Shown: positions 1 through 12,152 of the stretch, piece by piece
Numbering within the stretch: position 1 is the stretch's first letter
Layout: every line of letters starts with the position of its first letter
NCBI GenBank assembly: GCA_016801885.1
Contig: CM028886.1
Span: forward strand, 13,826,366 to 13,890,365
Reading direction: 5' to 3'
DNA from: Toxotes chatareus
Lineage: Eukaryota; Chordata; Actinopteri; Toxotidae
DNA: 64,000 nt
Position numbers and translations under genes: made by a program
Notes under the pieces: generated by a model
Databases searched by the model: none
The model's input: the letters and a program-made list of their open reading frames with translations, nothing else
What the model was told of the DNA's origin: nothing

Positions 1-110
1 GGCGGAAATCTGTTTACATTCACGAAAACTTTACATGTCCAATACTAAAAGACTTCTTCTCTCGCTAGCTCTTTGAACAAGAGGAATGTATTAGTTTTGA
101 TGCTATACAG

Positions 111-1266
111 AGAGTGCCAGTCGGCCTTCTGCAGCCTGCTCCGGCCGTGTTCTATGACTATTATGAACCAAGTAAGCTTTTTGTTTTCTTTTTTGTCAGG
201 ATAGAAGAGACATCTTTGTTTAATTTAATACCAGGAATTTATGGGCTCTTTGCGCTCTCTTTGCAGAACGAAAGTGTACTGTGTTCTACTCTGCCCCCCA
301 AAGAAGCAAGTTGGTCTCTAAACTGTGTTCAGAGGATGTGTGCCAGTGTGCAGAAAGTAGGCCACTGCTCTAAGACCCTTACTGACAAACACACATAAAT
401 AAATGTAGCTTTACCCTTCAGGTATGTATAAATAATTAAAATGCCATAATGCCATGTTCATCTTTTCTTTAGGACCCTGCCATAATCTAAAAATGACATT
501 CAAGTCTGAAAGAAATCGAAAACTGACAAAGAATGACCGTGTAGAACATGCTTGCTTCTTCCCTACAGTGGATTATGGTCAGTAACACACATAACACAAC
601 ATGATGTAAAGAATCTAAGGAGCAACTTGACTATAAAGATCTCAAATCCATTCTTTCATACTGTATAGTGACACTATACAGTATGAAATTGAATGATTGT
701 TAATAATTGGTTGGCACTTGTTTTATTTCAGCATACATTGTTGAAGTTCTCACTGTTTCTGTGAAGAGCAACTTTGACTTATACAACACTCGTGTAATTG
801 AGGTACTCAGATCAAGTAAGTAAACTGTAACCACAGGCCTTAACGGATGTTACCTTTAAATGGTTTTGTGCCATTTTATAAATATAATGACTGTCATCTG
901 TCTACCAGATGGAGATATGCTTGTCAATCAAAATTCTGTTCGAGTGTTTGCTAAGAGGCGGCAGTGTAAAGGAGAGTTAGAGGTGGGAAAAGCATATCTC
1001 ATCATGGGCAAAGATGGCTCCACAACCGACTCAAATGGAGAGTAAGTACAGTCAGCAACACAATGGCAGAATAATTTTACACTGATTGATCCTCAATTTG
1101 TTCTCTCTCTCCCTGTTTTTGTAGGATGCAGTACCTGTTGGAATCTAACACCTGGGTTGAGAAAAAGCCTTTGCCCAGAAACTGTAAAAAATCTTCCCAC
1201 AGAGCAGCCTGCACAGGGTTTTCTGACTTCATAAATGAGTACAAGATAGATGGCTGCAAACAGTGA
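111..1266 (+). CDS. c4: Complement component C4, C-terminal exons (5' part lies outside the window)
   Basis: This is the 3' end of a complement C4 gene. C4 is the secreted thioester protein cleaved by C1s/MASP-2 that supplies C4b for the classical and lectin C3 convertase. Six exons fit in phase: 111-171, 267-356, 473-577, 732-815, 909-1041 and 1125-1266 (TGA). They encode the anchor segment (VPVGLLQPAPAVFYDYYEP, then a Cys-rich KCTVFYSAP...CQCAE stretch) and the C345C/netrin-like domain (GKAYLIMGKDGSTTDSNGE, QYLLESNTWVE, RAACTGFSDFINEYKIDGC). The QYLL-S-W-E and RAAC...F-EY-GC patterns match mammalian C4 better than C3 or C5 as I remember them. The alpha and beta chains and thioester site lie upstream of base 1. 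An AATTAAA poly(A)-signal variant at 1505-1511 precedes an A-tract. The first exon boundary is the least certain. Confidence 0.9.
655..687. repeat. Perfect 16-bp inverted repeat with 1-bp spacer in a C4 intron
   Basis: The left arm (655-670, TTCATACTGTATAGTG) and right arm (672-687) are exact reverse complements separated by a single A at 671. It lies in the intron between the exons ending at 577 and starting at 732. It could form a hairpin in the pre-mRNA or be the scar of a small foldback insertion. No function can be assigned. Confidence 0.9.
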
Positions 1267-4200
1267 ATCAGACTGCCGAGCAAATCTGTTACAAATCTCA
1301 TTTACAATGTAAGATGCAAAGTCAGCATTACTTTTATAATCAGAGGCATGAAAGTGTAACAGCATCCATAAGTACTAAAACATTATTGCTTGCTTAAATC
1401 AGACAGTAGGTGGATGATTGATTCAGCTTCTATCACAGTGTCATTTGAAAATGTGCCACTTCAGTGTAACTTTCTATCATTTCTTTATGTCTAAAACAGC
1501 TTTAAATTAAAAAAAAAAAAAAAAACACCTTTTAATGTTATCCAGCAAGTGCCTCTGTATGTGTAGTTGTGTTGCCAACAGTACCATACATGTTGGGATA
1601 ATGACTTGAGATGAAACTGAACCCAGCCAAAGAAAAAAAAAAAAGTTTGCTCTTTCATGTCTTTCCAAATGGTGTGATTCAGTTTGGTGTACTGTTTGAT
1701 TTAGCTTTCCTACTGAATATATTCATTTTTTTTATGTTTTTTTATTTTATTTTTTTTACTGGCAGTAAAGGATCTGAGAGAGGTCTCTGTACTCAATGCA
1801 GCCCCCCTCAAAGTTACCCCCCTCCTTACTTAACATCTGCAAGGTGAGGGAAAAGAGAGAGGAGGAGTGGTTTTGGGTACAAGAGACTGGCTGACGTGCT
1901 CCCAGTGGAGTTAAACAGTGACAGGATTTGGATCAGTCTTTACCTCATTTGCGTAAAAATCCTCCATTGGAGAAAGCGGATCCGTGTCCACTTAGATGTG
2001 GTTAGAAACAAGCTGCAGAAGATTTTCAGTGTAATTATAACTGAAAAGCTTGTTGAGTTATAGTTAATGCAGAGAGAGGTAACGGGAGAAAACGGGTGGC
2101 AACAGGGAGGGAGCAGCGCAGAAGGAGAAGGAGGGGGGTATGGGTTAGAGAGGTGAGGAACAAGCAAGGGCTTATGTGCTTATATTATTCTAATCTCTGA
2201 GGCCGGGTCCAATGTAAGCAACACGGGAGTACTGACCGTCACTTCAATCACAGCCGGATCAATGGCTGCACTGTTTCTGCCTTTGCCATCAGACATTTCA
2301 TTAAATTTGAATCAATAAAGGATAAATAAATATGCAGACGTCAGCATCACACAATTTCAGCAACAGCACATTTGAAAAAAGTAGTCTTCTTTTTACTGTA
2401 GCCTACTCAAAGTAATCAGTGGTTTGTAATGAGTAAGCAGGGTAGACTGTCAGGAGCAGTATTATGTTACATTTTCTCAATTGGTGGTTTATACATTTAC
2501 AGATCAGTTATTGCTCAGGCTGTGTGTGCAATAAATACAATAAAATACAAATATTCTCTCCCCAAAGACAGACTGACAGTGTAGACTGACAGAGATTTAT
2601 ATATTCTTGTAGATCTGTGGATTTCCAAAAGAGATTTACTGTAAATACACATATTCCCTGAGCACATGCTCACTTAGTCTGACAAATATGCTTGAGCAGC
2701 AAAAGTGAAATTGGCCGGGGATCTGTCAAATGTGCTTGTATGGCCAGGTGTATTTTCTCAGGTGTGCAGTAAGCCTTAGTTGCTGAAGCTATGTCTCCAG
2801 CCATTTTTCCAAAGGCCAATACAGGGTCAGCGGTTTGAGGGTGGCCTATGGTGCAGAAAGGAGTGGAGTGAAGGCGGAGCTGTTCCTGGAGGCTGCCGCC
2901 AGAGGGAGGCACTGATGGAGTGGGACCACCCATTCAGGAGTCCACACTACACTGACAATTAGTCTTTGATTTTCATCTTAACATTAAGCAGACTTGATCT
3001 GTTATCAGGATAGGGCCTTTTCACATCATTAAACACATCACACTATTTAAAGCACAAGCGTAAGTAGTAAAATTAATAATGGCCAAATTACATTTTGCTG
3101 CTTCAGAGTCTTGGTATTGTGCGTGTTTGAGCCATGGCTCCCTGGGACACTTGAATAGAACAGAGTCATTGTCAGTGATATTAGTAACACCTGTGCTTTT
3201 CCTACTTTGACATATCTACTGGGAAAAAAGTACAATTGTACACCAGAGAAGCAATCAGCTGGTGTTGGTGAAATGTAATCTCAGTATGTGTCATGTTTTA
3301 CCCCTGAAATACAGATTTCTTTCCTGATTTAATGTTAAAGACAGATACAGAACATGTTGTGATAAAAGGTACATTACACTACTATCAGTTAACTGTCTCT
3401 CAGTATCAGAACATGGTGTACTTGCTATCTCACAATATAAAAAATATCCACAGATAAATTTATTTTTAGTGTGGATTCTTGCATTCCCCCAATGTAACAT
3501 ACAGAGTGAGTAACAATAATAGTATATGAAAGAGCTGTTTCTTCAGCTTTAGCCACAGTTTCACAGCTTCATTGTCTGTGATCTCAAAAAATACATTTTA
3601 TAATCTATAGATTAGAAAATAAAGCTAAAGAAATATATACATTGAGCTACACATTAAGTAGACTTACACTGGTGAGTGGTCACCACATGCTACTATAGAA
3701 AGATAGATACTGATTTTTTTTTTTTTTTTTTAATTGGATTTAAAATTAACATGGATAAAGATTAACTGTGGCTTGCGCTGGGTGAAGACACCAACATTGC
3801 AGTCTTTGTTGTACTATAACTCACTCAAAAACTATATCAAATAAATTTGTAATCAACAAATACTTTGGATATAGAAGAAGCTAATATAAACTTTTGTTTT
3901 TGCTTCCCTGTAAAATTAGGAAAATGTCACTTATGCCCTGTTTGCTTTAGACCTTTGATATACCTGTCTTCATGTGGTTTACAAAAGGTGGGATGGTGGG
4001 TGGCCATTTGGTCAGAGATGCAGTGCCTTCACAGAGCATTCCTTAAATCTGGTGGATACTTGGTCACTTACATAACTCCCACGTAGTTACATCTCATTAC
4101 TTCCAACAAACAGCCAATTCATATAGCAAGAGGTTCCTGTCCCCCAGAGTCAGCACTGAATACCTGCAGTGTTATGCTATGTATTCCAGCTGAATCATGA

Positions 4201-4719
4201 TTCTCAGACCAGGGCTTTATTCAATCAGAGACTGTGTCTAGGTGTTAGCAATGTCTGGAATAAGTCAAGCTACATACAGCAGACACTGAATTGACTGTCA
4301 TGAGCCATGAAAAGCTGAAGGATGCAAGCTATTTTTGTGTTACACGAAACAACACAAATAATGTCCTGCAATATACTGTACATAGTGTGAGAGTCTAAAA
4401 TATGAACATATTAGATTTTAAATTACACACAAAACATTAAACAAAAACACAAGTTCTAGCAGAAAATCTAGCAGGAAAATGTCTATTAAACACAAGTAAA
4501 ATGTGCTTTCCTCCGGTAGCAGAATACAAAAGAGTAGTTGATTATATTTGATACACAAATCGGTGTAAAATTGTCACTCTTCTTGTAAGTCCAGTACAAA
4601 TATTTTCCATGGTGGTTGAGAGAGTGGGACCACTAGGCGTGGAAGAGGGGGGGTCCTTAAGTAGGAGCGGACTTTATCACTCTCCTCCTTTCTAGTGGTG
4701 GTCCTTTCTCTCACCTCTT
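1267..4719. other. C4-tenascin intergenic region, no gene found
   Basis: This stretch holds the C4 3' UTR (to about 1520) and then roughly 3.2 kb in which I find no exon with matching splice sites or recognisable protein similarity. Short open frames here (for example 1611-1847, 2670-2933 and 3865-4086) have low complexity or no family resemblance. There is an A-tract at 1509-1525, a T-tract at 3715-3732 and a purine-rich segment around 2100-2160. Confidence 0.6.
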
Positions 4720-4821
4720 TCCTCCCTGATCATATCCAGCAAGTCTATGTGAGCTTTTCCAATCAGATGGAGGGAGCAGCACAAAGACAGAGATAAAGCG
4801 AAGAAGAAAATCATTGCTCTG
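4720..4821 (+). other. Candidate noncoding first exon of the tenascin gene
   Basis: A strong donor (CTCTG|GTAAGT) follows base 4821. The coding exon of the tenascin gene begins after an acceptor at 6098-6099 and carries 130 bp of untranslated leader before its ATG, so an upstream leader exon is expected. The left edge is a guess because I see no clear TATA box. The intron, 4822-6099, contains nothing else I can recognise. Confidence 0.4.
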
Positions 4822-6229
4822 GTAAGTAATTTATTTTTTTGATGTAATTATGATCATCTCAGAATGGTAACTCAGCAGCCATTTAAAAGGAATACACTCC
4901 ACTGAAAACTCCACTTTGATGTCTGTTGATATTCCTTTCAATCCTAATAATGTTTTTATAGAGCATAGCTGAATATATTCCCAAGGTCGTGACTGATAAA
5001 ATGTCATAATGTTGTTACATACTGTGTTTTGGCTGCAGAAAAACATTTAAATACCAGTTACAGTCAGTGGGGAATATGACATGTATTTTTAAGTGTGCAC
5101 ACATAAACTAACATTGTTATAGGTGCTATAACTACCAGAATTTGTTTGAAAGCCAATTATTTTTAATTCTATGAAAATAAATGCCATAAGAGTACCTAAT
5201 AATTTAGTTAATGATGCAGCCATGTAGTTAATTAATCCATACACTCAATTGCAACATGTAAACATTGGCTTGCTGTGTAGCAAAGCATCCAAATATGTTT
5301 ACCTACTGCATGATTTATTTGATTTTCTACAGATTTAAAGCCAGGGCTGGACATATTTCTTTTAGTGGTTTTATGAGTTGTGGGTGCAGCGGATTATGTA
5401 ACCTGTATAGTGAAAGACGTACAGTGTCCCACAGGTCTATACAGTGACGCTCTGTTACCACTCTGCATAGTCTCTCCAACAGACTCTCTGGATTTCCCGC
5501 TCAAGTCACCTTCTTCCTTCCTGTTCTGAATCTGCTAATTTAGATTTTACTTGGTTTGGCAAGCCACTGAATTAACTGTTATGGCTGACTGGAACACTGC
5601 TGCAATCTGTCAACTTATATGTGTTTTTTCTTCACTTTTAAAGGATATCTGCTTACACAGTTTTAATGAACATTTTGGTCTCTTTGTGGAATTTAAAGCT
5701 GTGCCAGCTAACTGATATTTTATCATGTTTTCCCAACATCTATCACTAATGATCAGTTAAAATTGGGTTAAGAAAGCTCAATAAATTAAATATAAAAGAA
5801 ACAGGTATATGGATAAGGTAAGGCTGTTCCTTGTCAGGTCACCTTTGTGCAAGGCACGAAACCTGAAATTGTTCCAAGTGTAGTTTTTCAGTAGCCAGTT
5901 AAAGTGGGAGTAAGGGAGGATAAAGTGTGAATGGGAACTCTGTGATTGCTAAACTAGACAGTGCTGAAAAAAGAGCATGTATCCTCAGCAAAGCCCTCAC
6001 TGGGATATTAAAAAAAAAGGTATAAAATGATTTGAAATGAAATGAATTTCCTGCATTGAACTAAGTCATAATTCAGCTCTTTCATTTTTTCATTTCTAGG
6101 AGAGACCTGGCAAATTCCCCTTTACAACTGGTCACAGAAATATAGAGGAAGGACTTCATCATTTTACAGTAACATACATAGAGATCCTCCAAAGGCAATA
6201 CCATCGCTGGCTTCTGCTGCTGGCTCAAA

Positions 6230-9200
6230 ATGCTGTTTACTCTAGGACTTCTCCTCCTTCTCACCCCATTTCCCTCCTTTCAAACCACGACCAATGAGAA
6301 GAGAGACTCCACGGGAAGCAACGTGACCAAGCCCAATGCCGTTTTCACCCTTTCAAAACCAAAAACCACTTCTGCGCTCGCCAAACAAACCGTTCGCCCC
6401 ACCCTAAAGCCAAACACAGTCAATCAGACAGTTTTACCCACTCCAGCCACCAACCAAAAACCTTCAACAGTCAATGCTACAGTGGCCACCAAAAGCAATG
6501 CCAGCCCAGCAGTAATTCAAACCACTCCGTCAGCAGCAGTAAAGGCTGCTACAGCCAGTGGTACCATCACCAACAAAGACAAGCACACAGTCTCAGTCAA
6601 TCAGACAGTTTTAGCTAAATCTCCTTCAGGCAGTGATGTGAGGACTAGCAAAGACAAGCCTGCCCCCTCTGGAGCTCCAAAGGTTCAGTCAGCACCCACA
6701 AAGTCTGCTTCAGCCAGCGGTGCTAAAACCACCAAAGAAAAACTCCAGCCTTCAGTCAATCAGACTGTTTCAGTGAAATCTCCTTCAACCGGTGATGGGA
6801 AGCTTGCCAAAGACAAGCCCTCCCCCACTGTAGTTCAAAATGTTCTGTCAACATCCACAAAGTCTTCTCCTGCCAGCAGTGCTAAAACCACCAAAAACAA
6901 GCCCACAGCCTCCGTCAATCAGACTGTTGTAGCTAAATCTCCCTCCACCAGTGATGTGAAAAACCCCAAAGACAAGCCTGCTGCCAATGCTGTTCAAACT
7001 GCCCAGTCAGCTCCAGCAAAGACGGCCACATCTAGTGGTTCTGCAGCCAACAAAGATAAGGTCACAGCGTCTGCCAATCGGACCTCTGTTATCAAGGCTC
7101 CCACCACCACCACCAAAGAAAAGCCTCCCCCTTCACAACCAATCAAGGTGGTGATAAGTGATGGCTGTGAATCAAGCAAGGCCAAGGAGCAGGAACTGAA
7201 GCTGAAGCCTGGTGCTCCTCTGGTGATGACGCATAAGATCAGCTTGTTGCCTGGTGACTGCACCGGGGGATGTGAGGCTGAGATGACTGCACTGAAAGGA
7301 CGAGTGGCCCGACTGGAAAGAGAAATGTCCCTTCTAAAAGAGAAATGTAAGATTCCGTCATGTTCACCACACTATTATACATGACACAACTCACCAGAGA
7401 CATGGAATTAATAATTCTGGTTATTTTTGATGCTGCCCAGGTCCATGTTCTGCAAATTGTCCAGATGACTGTAGCGGCAATGGGGAATGTGAGAAGGGGA
7501 AATGTGTCTGTCATCAGGGATTCACAGGTCCAGACTGCAGTAAGTGTGTCCAAGGAACCGAGTGTAATAAAAGTAAGTGAGAGTCTGCATTGTTATTTGG
7601 ATGTGACAACATCAGAGATTCATATTTTTAGTGAGAGAAAATTATTTTTTATTTGCCCTTTGACTAATGTTTCATTCACTCTCTGATCTCAACCTCTACT
7701 CTGAAATTTCAGAAGCTGCCAAAGGCAAGGCCAAGGAAACAGTGGAGGTGGTGACTCTGCAGAAAAAGGACCAGAAGAAGGAGACTGAATCCAAAGAGTA
7801 TGACAGCAAACCCAGAGAGGCCACTAATGCTAAACCAAGTCTTGTTAAAACACAAGCAAAACAAGAAGTTTCTGTTAAGAAAATAACTATGAAAGGTTCC
7901 TCAGGTGCCACAAAGACCAGTCGCCCAACTATTGGTCAAGTTCTCTTGAAACATGAGGGCAGAAAGCAAGAAGAGGCCCGTAAAGGCAAAGCAACAGTCC
8001 TGGTCTCTAAAAAGATTCTCCAAAAAACTGATGTCAAGCTTGATAAGAAAGGAACTGTCAGTAAAACATATCCTAAATCTGACCAACTGAAAGACGAACC
8101 GCATACCAATGTAACCCAGGGTAATGTGAAGAAATCTAATGGTACGACTAAAATTGTGACCATTCTGTCCAAAGGTATGGGAACAAACAAAACTCGAACA
8201 GGAAAGGAGGCCCTGGAGCAGTCCACGTTGGCTGAGAAGAATGTTACTCAGTCATCTGGACATAAACGCATTAAGATCGTCAAAGTAGATACCGTAAATG
8301 TGCAATCTGCTGACAACAGAAACACTGAAGCTGCAAAGGGAAAAGTTACACAGAGGAGTCAATATATAGTGAATGCAACCATTGCGGCAACGTCAGACGA
8401 GGCTCGAGTTCTGCAGAACAAAACAAGGATCCATGGCTCTGGGATGAGCAGGGGGATGGGTGGATTAGGTTCTGTGAAGGTTGTGAACATCTCCTCCTAT
8501 AGCTTCATCGTCACATGGTCAGCACCACAAGGGATGTTCAAGAATTTCACTGTGATCAGAAGAGAGCCACGGACAGAGGGCGATGAAGATGACCATGAGG
8601 AGTTTGAAGAGGAAGCTCTTGATGGAGACAAGGCATCCACAGCTAAGAACCTAGCTGAGGCCCAGGTACAGACTGAGGTCCAAGCACAGACTGAGAGCAC
8701 CAATGCAACTGTCTCCTCTGGGAAAACTGTTGGATCAAGAGGTAAAGCTGAAACCAAGAGGATTTCCTTGGTGGTCCCTGGCAGCGTACGCTCCGTGGAA
8801 TTCAGTAACCTTCGAGCAAACACGCGCTACGTCCTGCACATATATGGTACTGGTGCTGAGCGAAGATCAAAGATTCACAGAGTGACTGCAGTTACAGGTA
8901 ATTAAAGTTCTACCACATTTGTGTTTTATACATAATTCCCCCTCTACTACCAGGGACTGGGTCAGTTCTGAGCACAGTTAATACAGTGTATATTCAAGGA
9001 AATGTGACCAAAAATGTGAATAAAAATCTTGTTTCTCTCACTAGGCCCTGAGCCAGCCACAGAGATGGTTTTCAGCAATGTAACAGAGTCTTCTCTCGCT
9101 GTGTCCTGGTCCAAACCAAAGACCATATTCACAGGCTTCAGGGTCACATATACCAACATTGTTACAGGTTTGTCAAAGGCTAGCTATAAATTGCAGGCAG

Positions 9201-11482
9201 TAATTCCCTTGTTTAATGTCAGCCACTGTGGGTCTTTTATTGGTGTTTTAGCGTGATATTTCTGATGTATTCCTCAAGGGGAAAGCCGCTTTTTGGTTGT
9301 GGACTCTCAGCAGTCCTCCGTGGCTCTGTCCAAGTTGTCTGCTGGAGCCTCTTACATTATCTCTGTAACTACTACACAAGGCAGAACCCAGAGTGACGCC
9401 CTTATGTCCATTATCACTACAGGTACACAGTTAGATAAGCTCACTGTTATGTACGGCTTTTGTCTGTCTTGGCATGTGAAGAAAAACAACAAACATGCAA
9501 TGCACTGTCTCCTGACTGCAGTGCCCGCCCCTCCAACACATCTTCAAGTTGTCAATGTGACGGATACCAGAGCTGTGCTACAATGGACACCCAGTCTGGG
9601 GAAAGTAGACCGATTCATCATCACCTATGAGTCCTCCAAGAGTGAGTATGGCAACATTAGCCCCAAGACTAATGACAAAGTGCTTATAATGATTATGCTA
9701 AGTGCTATTAATTTTCCTTCATGCCACAGCTCCTAATGTGACAGTGACAGTGATGCTGTCTGGAAACTCAGTGGAGCACCAGCTGAGAGGCCTGCAGAGA
9801 GGCACCTTGTACACAATCAAAGTCCTGAGCCAGAAGGACAGTCTCCAGAGTATGGCCATCTCAACTACGTTTACTACTGCTAATGGTGAGTAGAGAGGGG
9901 ACAAATAAACGTATTTCATTGCAGTTTGCTTGCTGTGTATAAAGCGTGTAAACTAAATGCTTTTTGTGTTCGTCAGTGGTGAAAGCCAACGAGGTGGGTG
10001 CTCGCTCTGCAGTGATAACGTGGAAAATGTCCACCGTTGTTTATCACAGCTACAGAGTGATTTATCAGGTGGCAGGAGAAGAGACAAAGGTGAATAATAT
10101 TCCTCCATCATTGGCAGACACAATACAAAACAACCTTAACAGCTGCAGAACTGTGATTAACTTTGCATGTGTTACTGCATTAGGAGGTGATCCTGGACCC
10201 AACCGTCACAGAGTATAAGCTGACAGGGCTGATACCCATGTCACGGTATATAGTTCTGGTACAAGGCGAGAGAGACAGACACTACACATCTGTTGTCACC
10301 ACAGAATTCATCACAGGTAATAAGTGTACAGTAATTCAACTCCAGCCTGTTTATTTTCCCTGTTAATACTCATTAATTTATCATCCAACTAATGCTTCTT
10401 TTTCCTCTATTCTTTAGGTAAACTACGATTCCCTTTCCCTACTGAGTGCTCTCAGGAACTGTTGAATGGAGCTCTGCAGTCAGGAGAGGTGGACATCTAC
10501 CCGCAAGGAAAAGAGGGACAAGCGGTCAGAGTCTACTGTGACATGGAGACTGATGGAGGTGGCTGGACGGTGAGACAAACTGCTGTTACTTGAACAAAAC
10601 CTTGCATTTAAGAATGGGTTTAGAAAGCAGACAAGAATCTGATGTGTGTTTCTAGGTGTTCCAGAGGAGGATGAATGGAAAGACAGATTTCTACAGAACC
10701 TGGAGTGAATACAGCGCTGGCTTTGGGAACCTGAGTGAAGAGTTCTGGCTCGGTACTGCTGGAATGAATGATTGCTACCATTGTATTTGCACGAAAACAT
10801 TATGCAGTAAATCAACCTAATCTATGTACTCTTTCACCCTCCCTACATCAGGAAATGAACTTCTTCACAATCTGACCAGCGCCGGCCCTGTGAGTCTGAG
10901 AGTGGATATGAGATCTGGAAATGACACAGCATATGCTCACTATGCCAACTTCTCCATCGATTCAGAGGAGAGGCACTTTACTCTTACTGTGTCTGGATAC
11001 ACAGGAACTGCGGGTGAGAACTGTATAAAAGTTTAACTTTCCTGAACATGTGCAGTATATACTTTATTATAGAGTAAATGCCTGATGATTCATATTGCAA
11101 TGCCACTGTGCTTCTCTGTTAGGTGACTCCATGAGGTACCATAATGGCCGTCCATTCTCAGCCCGGGACAAGGACCCTGATAGTCTGGGGATCCACTGTG
11201 CCAGGGCCTACCTGGGAGGCTGGTGGTACAAGAACTGCTACAAGACCAACCTCAATGGTCTTTATGGCATCAACAGTAATAATCAGGTGTGATTATTTTC
11301 TAATGAATTTTAAAATCTTTCATCTTTCACGGTACAGTACACTGACCAAATACTATGGCTTTTCCCTTTCTGTTCTGAAACAGGGAGTTGTCTGGATAGA
11401 CTGGAAAGGTAAAGACTCCTCCATTCCCTTCACTGAGATGAAGTTTAGACCATCCAGATTCTCCCCTGCAACTCATGGCTAA
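6230..11482 (+). CDS. tnxb: Small tenascin-X: one EGF repeat, four FNIII domains, fibrinogen C-domain
   Basis: This is an extracellular-matrix glycoprotein of the tenascin family. Exons: 6230-7346, 7441-7572, 7713-8897, 9045-9167, 9279-9422, 9522-9641, 9730-9885, 9977-10089, 10184-10316, 10418-10569, 10656-10752, 10852-11013, 11123-11286, 11384-11482. They sum to 3897 bp (1298 aa) with all phases agreeing. Order: signal peptide (about 1-18), Ser/Thr/Lys/Pro-rich repeats (about 20-330), a short heptad coiled coil (about 351-373) for trimerisation, one EGF domain (about 374-417, CPDDCSGNGECEKGKCVCHQ), a second Lys-rich linker, FNIII domains at about 666-811, 812-900, 901-992 and 993-1074, and a full fibrinogen-like domain (1075-1298, YCDMETDGGGWTVFQRR, WWYKNCYKTNLNG). 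The X assignment rests mainly on its position between C4 and CYP21. Mammalian TNXB is far larger, with many EGF and FNIII units. The ATG was chosen because it opens a clean signal peptide. Confidence 0.88.
6593..7105 (+). repeat. 159-bp coding tandem repeat in tenascin exon 2
   Basis: Three full 53-residue units begin at 6593, 6752 and 6911, with a truncated fourth at 7070; the spacing is exactly 159 bp. Each full unit opens with SVNQTV (an N-glycosylation sequon), then a KSPS element, then KDKP, and closes with a Ser/Ala-rich segment and TTK/NKDK. The repeats encode an extended, basic, probably O- and N-glycosylated stalk ahead of the coiled coil. Confidence 0.9.
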
Positions 11483-12087
11483 GGATAAATCCATAGGAGG
11501 GTGGATCTCACAGTTGCTGCATCACTTTTCAACTGAAATTTGCATGTGCAGTGGTTTTGATAGCTGTAATGACATTTGATTCAATGTGTAAGATTTTTTT
11601 CTGAGCTGTCTTTTTTTTGAGGACGTATACCAAAAGAGTGGAGAAAGGTTTTTAATTGCAACTTTTTGTATAACTGTTCTATTGTTCTGCCTGACCCGTC
11701 CATTTCAACACAGTTTTAACTCGAGTACCTTCTTGTGCACCGCGATGCCATGGTATGCCACCCCACTACTACTGTAATTAAATATGCACTGTCTCACTCC
11801 ATTGAAATAAATGTGGCTAATGTGGGTCTGAAGTGTCGTCGTTTCATTTTGTAATTTCCCCTGCAGTCCTTCTCTACAAGATAAACACCAGCATGACTGA
11901 CTGCCCATGTCAACTGTAATGTGTTGTCTTGCCCTTGAGCAAGTCCCAGTCATGTTTATCAAGCTGTCTCTTGTTACATGTGTTGCATTCAACTCATAAT
12001 CAGATATCTTGACCTAAAAATGTTTAGCCGTCCTTGATTTTAGTAAAAACACCAACAAGCTGACAGCTAAGAGACTGTCGAGACAAC

Positions 12088-12094
12088 TATAAAT
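12088..12094 (+). promoter_or_regulatory. TATA box of the CYP21 gene
   Basis: TATAAAT lies 59 bp upstream of the CYP21 ATG, which would give a short 5' leader. A nuclear-receptor half-site (AGGTCA on the - strand, 12010-12015) lies about 75 bp further upstream. Mammalian CYP21 is driven by SF-1, but the flanking bases here do not match the extended SF-1 consensus well, so only the TATA call is made with some confidence. Confidence 0.6.
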
Positions 12095-12152
12095 GGGACG
12101 CGCAGTGTGACGACCAGCTTTCTGAAGTGGGACACTAGTGAGGAGCCACAAA

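Noticed and set aside
1611..2167. Short frames in the C4-tenascin interval
   Set aside because: Low-complexity T-rich and C-rich translations without any domain.
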